Shown here piece by piece: positions 9,890 through 16,929 of a stretch of 64,000 nt of DNA (within the stretch, counting starts at the first letter, position 1; every line of letters begins with the position of its first letter). Made by a program: the position numbers and the translations under genes. The DNA is from Rhizobium laguerreae (lineage in GTDB: Bacteria > Pseudomonadota > Alphaproteobacteria > Rhizobiales > Rhizobiaceae): assembly GCF_002008165.1 (NCBI RefSeq), contig NZ_MRDM01000011.1:248001-312000 (forward strand), written 5' to 3'. The notes under the pieces are model-generated. The model did not search any database, was not told the origin of the DNA, and was given only the letters and a program-made list of their open reading frames with translations.

Positions 9890-9918
9890 TTGCATTTGAA
9901 AACCCGTTAGGCCATATA
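9890..9918 (+). promoter_or_regulatory. Candidate sigma-70 promoter of tRNA-Gly
   Basis: TTGCAT and CATATA with a 17-base spacer, about 60 bases before the mature tRNA 5' end. Both hexamers are imperfect, so this is only a candidate. Confidence 0.35.
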
Positions 9919-9980
9919 GCGCCGGTCGCCGCGAGGCGGCGCCCACGGTCCAACAACTACCCCGGACCGATGCGGATTGA

Positions 9981-10055
9981 GCGGGTGTAGCTCAGGGGTA
10001 GAGCACAACCTTGCCAAGGTTGGGGTCGAGGGTTCGAATCCCTTCGCCCGCTCCA
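9981..10055 (+). tRNA. tRNA-Gly (anticodon GCC)
   Basis: The full cloverleaf can be drawn: acceptor GCGGGTG/CGCCCGC, D arm GCTC...GAGC, anticodon arm CAACC-TTGCCAA-GGTTG with anticodon GCC, variable GGGTC, T arm GAGGG-TTCGAAT-CCCTT (with G-T pairing), discriminator T and encoded CCA. Its 3' end marks the left edge of a degenerate accessory strip, and tRNA-Gly genes are common integration sites. Confidence 0.97.
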
Positions 10056-10183
10056 GTTTTCCTAAGCTTTTCAGAGACTTGTTCGAATCACCAGGCGAAA
10101 GCCTGGCTATTTCCGTTTGTTGGGGCAGCACCGGGGCAGCACGACAGCGCGCGCCCGTCGCTATCAGTTTCAGCTTTCTGAGT

Positions 10184-10615
10184 GTGGTCATTGCCGGCTG
10201 TCAGACGGCAGAAAACCGCCAGGTGGCCATTGATGCGGGCCTGAATGCGAGGCTCGGCACTACAACGGCGTCTCAATGGGTGAATTCCAGTCGCGCACCG
10301 GCCGGCATTGTCGTGTCTACTGAAGAGCAAGTTCAGCTGTGGTTCGGGTTCTTCGTGTTCGGTGCCTTTTGCGCCCACAGCTGGTATTGGTATATCCGCT
10401 CATTCATTTTCTATTATAAAAACGGCTTCGATTTTAGCGAAGATTTCGGTCCCAAAATGTCCGAATTCGACGACGATGATCGCTTTACGGCGAAGCCGAA
10501 AGAGAAGTTCCTGATCATTTGGCCTCTTTTCGTGTTCATGACCTCCTTGTTCTCACTCCTCCTCTTTTTGACGCTAATGGGAGTTCTCAAACCTTGCATC
10601 GGTTGCGGACGGTAG
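10184..10615 (+). CDS. Small membrane protein of unknown function, possibly lipoprotein remnant
   Basis: I do not recognise this gene. The open frame contains a lipobox-like VIAGC near its beginning and two hydrophobic segments (LWFGFFVFGAFCAHSWYWYI; FLIIWPLFVFMTSLFSLLLF) separated by a charged loop ending KPKEKF. No ATG fits ahead of the first membrane segment; GTG at 10184 is the best start seen, but the lipobox so close to it suggests that the true N-terminal signal was lost, perhaps at an integration junction after the tRNA. No clear ribosome site. Could be a decayed accessory gene. Confidence 0.4.
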   Translation: MVIAGCQTAENRQVAIDAGLNARLGTTTASQWVNSSRAPAGIVVSTEEQVQLWFGFFVFGAFCAHSWYWYIRSFIFYYKNGFDFSEDFGPKMSEFDDDDRFTAKPKEKFLIIWPLFVFMTSLFSLLLFLTLMGVLKPCIGCGR

Positions 10616-10626
10616 AAGTTCGCGGG

Positions 10627-10722
10627 TTATTCCAACTCATACACCACCGCGTTATCCTGCTCATCGCGCAACCCCTTATAGGAGGCATGCCGCAGCTTCC
10701 CATCAGAGAGGATCAAGGCCGG
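10627..10722 (-). pseudogene. C-terminal fragment of ATP-dependent DNA ligase
   Basis: The minus strand encodes LILSDGKLRHASYKGLRDEQ followed by DNAVVYELE and a stop. The run R-H-A-S-Y-K-G-L-R is the closing signature of LigD-type ATP-dependent DNA ligases. An in-frame TAG lies just upstream and nothing else of the ligase is present, so this is a remnant of about 30 residues. Confidence 0.7.
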
Positions 10723-10742
10723 GGGGCCGAGGATAAGCACCT

Positions 10743-10960
10743 ATGAGCATTGAAGGCCATTCGAGCGCGCCAGGCGCTAACGTGATCGTTGAGCACTATT
10801 GCGAGCATCAGGATGCAAGGAATGGGGAGGATGGGGCTACAGCCCATCCCCGGCCGCGCCAACGCGCTGGTGGTGCTTCGAGCATTTCCCGCATAAGTCA
10901 TATGAGCAGGAACAGGCGCTCAGAAAAAAGCGCGACGCGGCCGAGCGAGATGTACGATAA
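10743..10960 (+). pseudogene. Frameshifted small Cys/His-rich protein
   Basis: Starts MSIEGHSSAPGANVIVEHYC with GAGGA nine bases upstream. After EHYCEHQD the frame should continue C-K-E-W-G-G-W-G-Y-S but is one base out. From there the second frame runs cleanly through TRWWCFEHFPHKSYEQEQ and ALRKKRDAAERDVR to a stop at 10958-10960. The total length (218 bases) is two more than a multiple of three, consistent with loss of one T in GAT-TGC near 10814. Spaced Cys, His and Trp residues suggest a small metal-binding protein of a type seen in rhizobial accessory DNA; function unknown. Confidence 0.6.
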
Positions 10961-11024
10961 AGTCTGTCGTTTCCTGTGTGAGCGATGATGCCGGCTCTGC
11001 CACAGTATCTCTCCTTCAGTGGAA

Positions 11025-11348
11025 TTAACCGTTGTTAACTGCATAGATTAAAAGCGTCGTCCATGCCGAACCGAGCATAAATATTGCTGCCCAGATCCAC
11101 ATAAGTTGCTTTACTACGTCATGCTTTCCTCTCAAGACATGCAAGAATATCGCCAAGATCAACATCAGATAGATATGCGGAGACAGAAACGTCATAAAAG
11201 CAAGTGGACCTCTAAATTGAAGCACATCAGAAAAATCCCTATATATACTTTCGCTATATTCCGCCCGCCTGATGAAAAGATAGCAAAATAGAAACAGTAT
11301 GATGGATAATATTATTATCGCTTTTCTGACCACTTGAATTTTATTCAC
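11025..11348 (-). CDS. AT-rich small membrane protein, unknown
   Basis: A 107-residue product with three hydrophobic stretches: IIILSIILFLFCYLFI (about 10-25), FLSPHIYLMLILAIFLHVL (about 54-72) and MWIWAAIFMLGSAWTTLLIY (about 83-102). Base composition is far more AT-rich than its neighbours, which points to acquisition from elsewhere. I do not recognise a family. It sits between the decayed small gene and the transposase remnant, in the same orientation as the latter. Confidence 0.55.
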   Translation of the reverse strand: MNKIQVVRKAIIILSIILFLFCYLFIRRAEYSESIYRDFSDVLQFRGPLAFMTFLSPHIYLMLILAIFLHVLRGKHDVVKQLMWIWAAIFMLGSAWTTLLIYAVNNG

Positions 11349-11357
11349 AAATATATC

Positions 11358-11803
11358 TCACAAATTCGCTATTTTATGTTGATATATTAAGTCATTTACC
11401 GAAGCAAAAATATCTTCGGAGCACCGATAAGAAGAAAGATACGCACCAAGGGCGCAATTGGTGACCAGCACCTCGCGATCATGGAAGGGATAGTCGATCT
11501 CAGGCAGACCCTTGTAGAAGCGGTTTGAGGGCCGATAGATATCTGCCGGATGCCTCATTCCCAGCGCCTCGTGCGGGCGTTCTTCGTTGAATTCGCTGAT
11601 GAAGTCATCGAAGCGTGTCTGCTGTTGAAGGGTCGTTTGCCGGGCCGACGGGTGGCCTTCTTCTTCAACGTCAGATGCATGCGCTCGTGGCGGCCGTTCT
11701 GCTGCGGATGGCTTGATGCGTTCGATACCTGTCGAGCCTCAGCCATCAGACCGACAGCTTCGACAGGTTGTAGAGCCCGTTGGGGCTGGCAAAGGGCAGG
11801 CCT
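11358..11803 (-). pseudogene. Decayed IS481-family transposase
   Basis: Pieces of an rve-type transposase in order along the minus strand: PFASPNGLYNLSKLSV (then an in-frame TGA), a frameshifted WLRL stretch, HPQQNGRHERMHLTLKK with the last acidic residue of the DDE triad, another frameshift, then FDDFISEFNEERPHEALGM and RPSNRFYKGLPEIDYPFHDR ending VTNC. After VTNC the sequence switches to unrelated AT-rich codons and stops at 11358. The N-terminal half with the first two catalytic aspartates is absent. The remnant begins immediately beyond the SDR stop codon. Confidence 0.8.
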
Positions 11804-11804
11804 T

Positions 11805-12554
11805 TTAAGCCAGGGTCATGCCGCCATCGACATGAAGCTCGATCCCGTTGACAAAGCTTCCTGCATCGGAGGCGAGGAAGAGTGCGGCGCGCGCCAACTC
11901 TTCCGGTCGGCCGAGACGGCCGGCGGGGATCAGGGAAGCCATGTAATCTTCGAATGCCGGCCGCTCGGCCTCCGATACGCCCAGCTTGGCGAGAATTTCC
12001 GTCTCGACCGGTCCCGGGCTCAGGATGTTGACACGGATCCGCCGCGACTTGAATTCGATCGCCCAGTTTTTCGCAAAGGCGGCGGTTGCTGCTTTTGAAC
12101 CGGCATAGACGGTATGATCCGGGAGGATCTTCGTGGCCGCGAGCGAGCTCGTAACGATGATGTTTCCGCCGTCGCGGATCAGAGGGGCGATCGTCTGCAC
12201 GCCGAAGAACACGCCGCGCGTATTGATTGCGAAATGCCGGTCATAGTCTGCCGGAGTCACCTCGGCGGAGGTGGTGAGATTGATGATCCCAGCATTGGCC
12301 ATGTAGATGTCGAGCCCGCCGAAGCGGCTCTTCACGGTGTCCGCCAGCCTGCGATGATCTTCCAGGTCGGCGGCATCACCCACGAAGCCGATGGCCGACG
12401 GACCGATTTCTTGGACTGCGCGGTCGACAGCATCCTGCCGGCGCCCGGAAATGATGACCTGCGCTCCTTCTTCCGCGAACAGCCGAGCGGTCGCCTTGCC
12501 GATGCCGCTATTGCCGCCGGTGATGACGGCGACCTTGTCTTTGAGGTGTTGCAT
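11805..12554 (-). CDS. Short-chain dehydrogenase/reductase (classical SDR)
   Basis: NAD(P)-dependent oxidoreductase of 249 residues. Landmarks: cofactor motif TGGNSGIGKATA (12-23), structural motif NAGI, catalytic Ser in VTSSLAATKIL and Tyr/Lys in YAGSK, and the C-terminal GSFVNGIELHVDGGMTLA. An acidic residue does not follow the second strand (ISGRRQDA), so NADP is more likely than NAD. Substrate cannot be predicted. It is divergent from a LysR gene 95 bases away, the usual regulator-target layout. The decayed transposase touches its stop codon, so the downstream end was an insertion or recombination point. Confidence 0.92.
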   Translation of the reverse strand: MQHLKDKVAVITGGNSGIGKATARLFAEEGAQVIISGRRQDAVDRAVQEIGPSAIGFVGDAADLEDHRRLADTVKSRFGGLDIYMANAGIINLTTSAEVTPADYDRHFAINTRGVFFGVQTIAPLIRDGGNIIVTSSLAATKILPDHTVYAGSKAATAAFAKNWAIEFKSRRIRVNILSPGPVETEILAKLGVSEAERPAFEDYMASLIPAGRLGRPEELARAALFLASDAGSFVNGIELHVDGGMTLA

Positions 12555-12648
12555 TGTTTATCTCCTTTCAACGAGAAATTAGATAAACGCTGCCACCCTT
12601 CGTCATTAGATCATGGGCGGGCACATGATCTGTGCCGCGGAGGTGCAA

Positions 12649-13545
12649 ATGCCGAATCTGCTCAACGAGATGCCCGGATTGATGGCTTTTGTGCGGACGG
12701 TAGAGGCCGGATCGTTCAGCGCCGCGGCCCGCGATCTGGCGACGACACCGTCAGCGGTGTCGAAGAGCGTGGCGCGGCTGGAAAAGAAGATTGGCGCCCG
12801 GCTGTTCCTGCGCTCCACGCGCGCCCTGACGCTTACCCAAGACGGGCAACTTTTCTTCGACCGCGTTGCGCCACTGTTGCGGGACCTGGATGCAAGTGAA
12901 GAGGCGATCAGGTCCGACGTTGCGCCCTCGGGTCGCTTGCGCATCAGCATGCCCAGCGAAATGGCGCCTCTACTGCTACCGCGCCTCTTCGGAAGCTTTG
13001 CAGCCGACTATCCGAACCTGCATCTCGAAGTCGGACTTACGGATCGGTTCGTCGATCTGATCAGGGAGGACTACGACGTTGCGCTGCGCGTTGGAAATCC
13101 CGCGCCGGGAGACCTCATGGTTCGTCACCTGGCCGACCTGCCGATGACGATCGTCGGGTCCCCAACCTTTCTGAAGACCTGGGGCAATCCTGCAACTGCC
13201 GAAGCGCTGGCGGCTCTGCCCTTTGCCCGTTATGCGCTGGGTGGTGTCACGCAGCCTCTGCGCCTGCCGGACGGGACGAGCTTCATTCCCTTCGGGCGCG
13301 TCGATTGCGACTCAGGGGCCGCACTCATTCAGGCTGCGCTCAGTGGGCTGGGAGCGGCCCATCTTCTGCGATGTCTGGTCGCGAAAGACCTGGTAGGCGG
13401 CGCGCTTGTTACACTCGCGGCGGGGTTTGCGTTCCCGAGCGCTCCCTTCAATGCACTGCACGCCTTTGGCCGCACCGTGCCGTTGCGCGTGAAACTGGTC
13501 TGCGATTTCATCGCCCGGGAAGCAAAAGCCCTCGAAGCCATCTGA
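12649..13545 (+). CDS. LysR-family transcriptional regulator
   Basis: A 298-residue LysR regulator. The N-terminal winged helix (about 8-66) reads FVRTVEAGSFSAAARDLATT then PSAVSKSVARLEKKIG; the effector domain starts near 95 (GRLRISMPSEMAPLLLPRLF). It is of the CrgA/DsdC-like group often paired with SDR or quinone reductase genes. The start at 12649 is set by GGAGGTGCAA immediately upstream; the frame opens earlier at 12613. Probably controls the divergent SDR gene. Confidence 0.92.
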   Translation: MPNLLNEMPGLMAFVRTVEAGSFSAAARDLATTPSAVSKSVARLEKKIGARLFLRSTRALTLTQDGQLFFDRVAPLLRDLDASEEAIRSDVAPSGRLRISMPSEMAPLLLPRLFGSFAADYPNLHLEVGLTDRFVDLIREDYDVALRVGNPAPGDLMVRHLADLPMTIVGSPTFLKTWGNPATAEALAALPFARYALGGVTQPLRLPDGTSFIPFGRVDCDSGAALIQAALSGLGAAHLLRCLVAKDLVGGALVTLAAGFAFPSAPFNALHAFGRTVPLRVKLVCDFIAREAKALEAI

Positions 13546-13565
13546 GCACCTGATGTTGGGGTTGG

Positions 13566-13880
13566 TCAGAATCCAGGTCCGCCGGTCTCGCGCATCGTCG
13601 GGGGTAGGTCTCCCATGCCCCGATCAGCTCACCGACGGAGCGGACCTCCATCTTGCGCATGACATTGGCACGGCGCAGCGCGTCACCACCTCGCGTAGGA
13701 TCTCGGGCTCGCGATGCGTCAGCGTCCCTAAACGTTCAAGATTGCGCTTGACGATGACCGCCTCCGTGCGCCGGGGCCATCCAAAGCGATACCGGCTATC
13801 ACCGCATCGAGCAGCGCCTGGTCTGACACCGGCTTGGTGAGGAGATCCACAGCGCCCGCCTTCATCGTTTTGGCAGCGTT
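13566..13880 (-). pseudogene. Remnant of FixJ-family response regulator
   Basis: In shifting frames the minus strand shows the end of a receiver domain (AAKTMKAGAVDLLTKP and SDQALLDAVIAGI), the start of a LuxR helix-turn-helix (LERLGTLTHREPEILREVV), its end (RRANVMRKMEVRSVGELI) and a short tail with stop at 13566. At least two frameshifts and a gap in the recognition helix remove function. The phospho-acceptor Asp region is missing. Confidence 0.7.
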
Positions 13881-13984
13881 CCGCCACTTGGGAAAAGGCG
13901 GCGAGCTTCAATCAACGGCCGGCGAACCTGTCGAGCGCTTGGCTTCATCGGTCAGCCAGACCCCCACCATAATCTATATAGCAC

Positions 13985-14101
13985 TTCGGAATCCCGAAAT
14001 TGGTTGGGGTGTTGAAATCATTGGATGTTTCCCCACGGCGACACCGCCCAAAACGCGACGAATTTCGGAATCCCGAAGCGGGGGAATTTCGGGATCCCGA
14101 A
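13985..14101. repeat. Three copies of palindrome TTCGGRATCCCGAA
   Basis: Copies at 13985-13998, 14064-14077 and 14088-14101; the last two are in tandem with a 24-base period (AATTTCGG.ATCCCGAAG.GGG). The 14-base unit is itself a palindrome. The region 13881-14454 has no convincing gene; open frames there lack homology and ribosome sites. Confidence 0.75.
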
Positions 14102-14454
14102 GTGGGATTTTTTCTTTATGCCGATACTGACGCGTTTTCCGGCAGCAATCGGCGCGGCATCCGACGGAAGAAACCGAACCGGTCGGAGGCTCACCGACTA
14201 CGGCACCTTCAACCTCGACGCCGGCTTAGAAGATCAGGATTGTAATTTATTTTGTTGATTGGTTCGTTTGTAAACTTATTGTCGAGGCAAAAAGGACGCT
14301 TCTTCGGATCGGATCCCGAATGTTCACTTTATCGCAGCACAAACTCCGTCGACCGACACCGATCCGCACCCGCGTGTCGATGCCGGCGCTGGAGCCGGGT
14401 TGCCAGCATCGCCCATAACTTCCTGACTGCTCCCAACATCATTTGAGGTTTCCC

Positions 14455-15897
14455 ATGCGCATCGCCGTCGGTGGCATTCATACCGAGTGCAGTACATACA
14501 ATCCCGTCCTGAACGAGGAGAAGGATTTTCGAGTATTACGCGGCGAAGCGCTGCTGGCAGCGCCCTATTTCGCCTTCCTCAAGGATTATGATGCGGAATT
14601 CCTGCCGACGATCCATGCCCGGGCCATTGCCGGTGGCCCGGTTTCACGTGCCACTTACGAGGCCTTCAAGGGCGAGTTCCTCGAGCGGCTGAAGCCGATG
14701 CTGCCGCTTGACGGTCTCTACCTCGCCATGCATGGCGCCATGTATGTCGAAGGCATGGAGGATGCCGAAGGCGACTGGATCAGTGCGGCCCGTGCGCTGG
14801 TCGGCGAGGATTGCACGGTTTCGGCAAGCTATGACCTGCACGGCAACGTCACCCAGCGCATCATCGATGCGCTCGACATCTATTCCACCTATCGCACTGC
14901 GCCGCATATCGATGTCGAGGAGACGATGCGCCGCTCCGTCTCCATGCTGGTGAAGAGCCTCAATACCGGCGAGAGGCCGGTCGTTCTTTGGGCGCCAATC
15001 CCCGTCGTGCTGCCCGGCGAGCGCACCAGCACCGTCGATGAGCCGGCAAAGAGCCTCTATGACATGCTGCCCGGGATCGATGCGCTTGATGGCGTTTGGG
15101 ATGCGTCGCTGATGGTCGGCTATGTCTGGGCCGACGAACCGCGCGCCACCGCCGCCGCCATCATGACCGGCACCGACCGCGCCGTGCTGGAGCGTGAGGC
15201 CAAACGTCTCGCGAGGGCTTATTGGGATGCGCGCGAAGACTTTGTTTTCGGCTGCGAGACCGGCTCGCTCGAGGAATGCGTCGAAAGGGCAGTCGCAAGC
15301 CCGACCGCCCCTGTTGTGCTTGCCGAATCCGGCGACAATCCGACCGGTGGCGGTGTCGGGGACCGGGCCGATGTGCTGGCCGAACTGATCGCCAGGGCGG
15401 CCACCGGCGTCGTCTTTGCCGGCATCGCCGACAAGGCGGCGACCGAGGCCTGTTACGCCGCAGGCATCGGCGCCGAGTTGGAGCTCAGCGTCGGCGCCTC
15501 GCTCGATACCGAAGGCAGCAAACCGGTTGTCGCCCGTTTCACGGTCAAGTTGCTGCATGAAACTTCTGATCCGACCGACCGCCAGGCGGTCGTTTCGACC
15601 GGCGGCATCGATCTGGTGCTTTCCGCCAAGCGCCGGCCCTATCACAATATCGTCGATTTCACCCGGCTAGGTCTCGACCCGAACCAGGCGAAGATCATCG
15701 TCGTCAAATCGGGCTATCTCTCGCCGGAACTGGCGCCGATTGCCAATCCGAACTTGATGGCGCTATCAACAGGTGTCGTCGACCAGTTCGTCGAGCGCCT
15801 GCCGCGGCTGCGCAAGCAGCATCCGACCTATCCCTTCGACAAGGATTTCGCCTTCGAGCCGCAGGTCTTTCTCTCCGCGCGCTCGACGCCGGCCTGA
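14455..15897 (+). CDS. MlrC-like M81 family metallopeptidase
   Basis: Predicted zinc hydrolase of 480 residues in the MlrC/DUF1485 family. MlrC cleaves linearised microcystin peptides in sphingomonads; family members in rhizobia are of unknown substrate. Visible conserved segments: GGIHTECSTYNP at the N-terminus, MHGAMYVEGMEDAEGDW, SYDLHGNVT with metal-binding Asp/His, and ESGDNPTGGGVGD opening the C-terminal domain. No signal peptide, so cytoplasmic. ATG at 14455 has GAGG seven bases upstream; a TTG 12 bases earlier is less likely. It heads a cluster with a GntR regulator, peptide-type ABC importer, gamma-glutamyltransferase and DUF1028 protein, suggesting work on an imported small peptide or amide. 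Confidence 0.9.
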   Translation: MRIAVGGIHTECSTYNPVLNEEKDFRVLRGEALLAAPYFAFLKDYDAEFLPTIHARAIAGGPVSRATYEAFKGEFLERLKPMLPLDGLYLAMHGAMYVEGMEDAEGDWISAARALVGEDCTVSASYDLHGNVTQRIIDALDIYSTYRTAPHIDVEETMRRSVSMLVKSLNTGERPVVLWAPIPVVLPGERTSTVDEPAKSLYDMLPGIDALDGVWDASLMVGYVWADEPRATAAAIMTGTDRAVLEREAKRLARAYWDAREDFVFGCETGSLEECVERAVASPTAPVVLAESGDNPTGGGVGDRADVLAELIARAATGVVFAGIADKAATEACYAAGIGAELELSVGASLDTEGSKPVVARFTVKLLHETSDPTDRQAVVSTGGIDLVLSAKRRPYHNIVDFTRLGLDPNQAKIIVVKSGYLSPELAPIANPNLMALSTGVVDQFVERLPRLRKQHPTYPFDKDFAFEPQVFLSARSTPA

Positions 15898-15911
15898 GGT
15901 TCACCTGAACC
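15898..15911. promoter_or_regulatory. Palindrome GGTTCACCTGAACC after the MlrC-like gene
   Basis: A perfect 14-base palindrome starting one base past the stop codon. Its right half continues as TGAACCAAT, which recurs at 16072-16080 in the GntR promoter, so both may bind the same regulator. Alternatively a short hairpin. Confidence 0.35.
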
Positions 15912-16060
15912 AATTGCGTTTTTCTGGATGATCGTGTCGATCGTGCCGCCGCCGTGTCGGCGCGATCGACCGGTTCCCCGTATCGCGGCAACGCCAGGGA
16001 TTGAGCAAAAAACAGGCAGATTTCCATTTGCACAAAAAAGCGCTTGACGGTCGTCGCGTT

Positions 16061-16091
16061 TTGGTTTGCACTGAACCAATAGAAAATTGGT
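16061..16091 (+). promoter_or_regulatory. Overlapping palindromes, candidate GntR operator
   Basis: TTGGTT-N7-AACCAA (16061-16079) overlaps ACCAAT-N5-ATTGGT (16075-16091); both are perfect. They lie 18 bases before the regulator start and directly behind a TTGACG box at 16044-16049 that could be the -35 element. The layout suggests autoregulation by the downstream GntR protein. Confidence 0.5.
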
Positions 16092-16108
16092 ACGGACCAT
16101 TTAAGCCA

Positions 16109-16840
16109 ATGCCGATGGATGAGACGCGGGGCAATTCGAATTATGCGCTGGAGAGGCTGAGGGCTCTCCTGCGGTCCGACGGTCTCGACGCCGACGGCAA
16201 GCTGCCGACCGAGCGCACCCTTTCGGAAATGCTTGGCGTCGGCCGCCGTGCCGTGCGTCGCGCCCTCGAAGTGCTGGAGGCAGAAGGCCGCGTCTGGCGC
16301 CGCCAAGGCTCCGGCACCTATGCCGGCCCGCGCCCCGACGGCTGGAGCGATCATGTCGGCTCGATCGTTGCCGGCACCGATCTCATGGAAGTGATGGAAG
16401 TGCGCCTGCGCATCGAGCCGCAGCTCGCCCAGCTTGCCGCCATGCGCGCCAAGGCCGCCGATATCGAGCGCATGTACGAACTGGTGAAGAAGATCTACGA
16501 AAGCACCGATGCCGACGGGCGCGAACTCTGGGACGGGGCGCTGCACCGCCAGATTGCCCAATGCGCCGGCAACGGTTTCTTCCTCACCATCTTCGACGTC
16601 ATCAACCGGGTGCGCCAGGACGAGGCCTGGCAGACGATCCGCGAGCGCGCCCGCAGCGCCAGCCGGACGCGGCCCGTCACCTTTAACCAGCACACGGCGA
16701 TCGTCGATGCGATCGCCGCCCGCGATCCGGCCAGGGCGGGCGAAGCGATGCGCCAGCATCTGCTGACGCTGCAGGAAAGCCTCGTCCGCATCACCTCGCT
16801 CGACCACAGCGAAATGGAGGTCGACAAGACCCTCGCCTGA
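16109..16840 (+). CDS. GntR/FadR-family transcriptional regulator
   Basis: A 243-residue regulator. The winged-helix domain (about 10-75) contains LPTERTLSEMLGVGRRAVRRALEVLEAEG with the typical GSGTY after it; the helical FCD ligand domain follows (about 85-235) with the metal-binding pattern ...ELWDGALHRQIAQCAGN... and FNQHTAIVDAIAARD. The ATG at 16109 is preferred because the longer frame to 16001 runs through the palindromic operator; 16115 is also possible. It is followed after 89 bases by the ABC substrate-binding gene and probably represses that operon and itself. Confidence 0.9.
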   Translation: MPMDETRGNSNYALERLRALLRSDGLDADGKLPTERTLSEMLGVGRRAVRRALEVLEAEGRVWRRQGSGTYAGPRPDGWSDHVGSIVAGTDLMEVMEVRLRIEPQLAQLAAMRAKAADIERMYELVKKIYESTDADGRELWDGALHRQIAQCAGNGFFLTIFDVINRVRQDEAWQTIRERARSASRTRPVTFNQHTAIVDAIAARDPARAGEAMRQHLLTLQESLVRITSLDHSEMEVDKTLA

Positions 16841-16929
16841 GCCGGGAAGTGAACGGGAGAAAAATACGACGGGCCATAACCGCCGGAATGGAAGCAAAAA
16901 CCAAACAAAAATAGACAGAGGAGAATGGA

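Noticed and set aside
9907..10191. Minus-strand frame crossing the tRNA-Gly gene
   Set aside because: It is only the tRNA antisense, a well-known source of false proteins.
10056..10200. Integrase gene next to tRNA-Gly
   Set aside because: The repeated GGGGCAGCAC bases looked like an integrase-side junction, but no recombinase residues could be found in any frame.
13985..14101. CRISPR array
   Set aside because: Three short palindromes with unequal spacing and no spacer-like unique sequences; no cas genes in the window.
14000..14446. Plus-strand frames in the palindrome array region
   Set aside because: Three overlapping frames with no ribosome site and no family resemblance.
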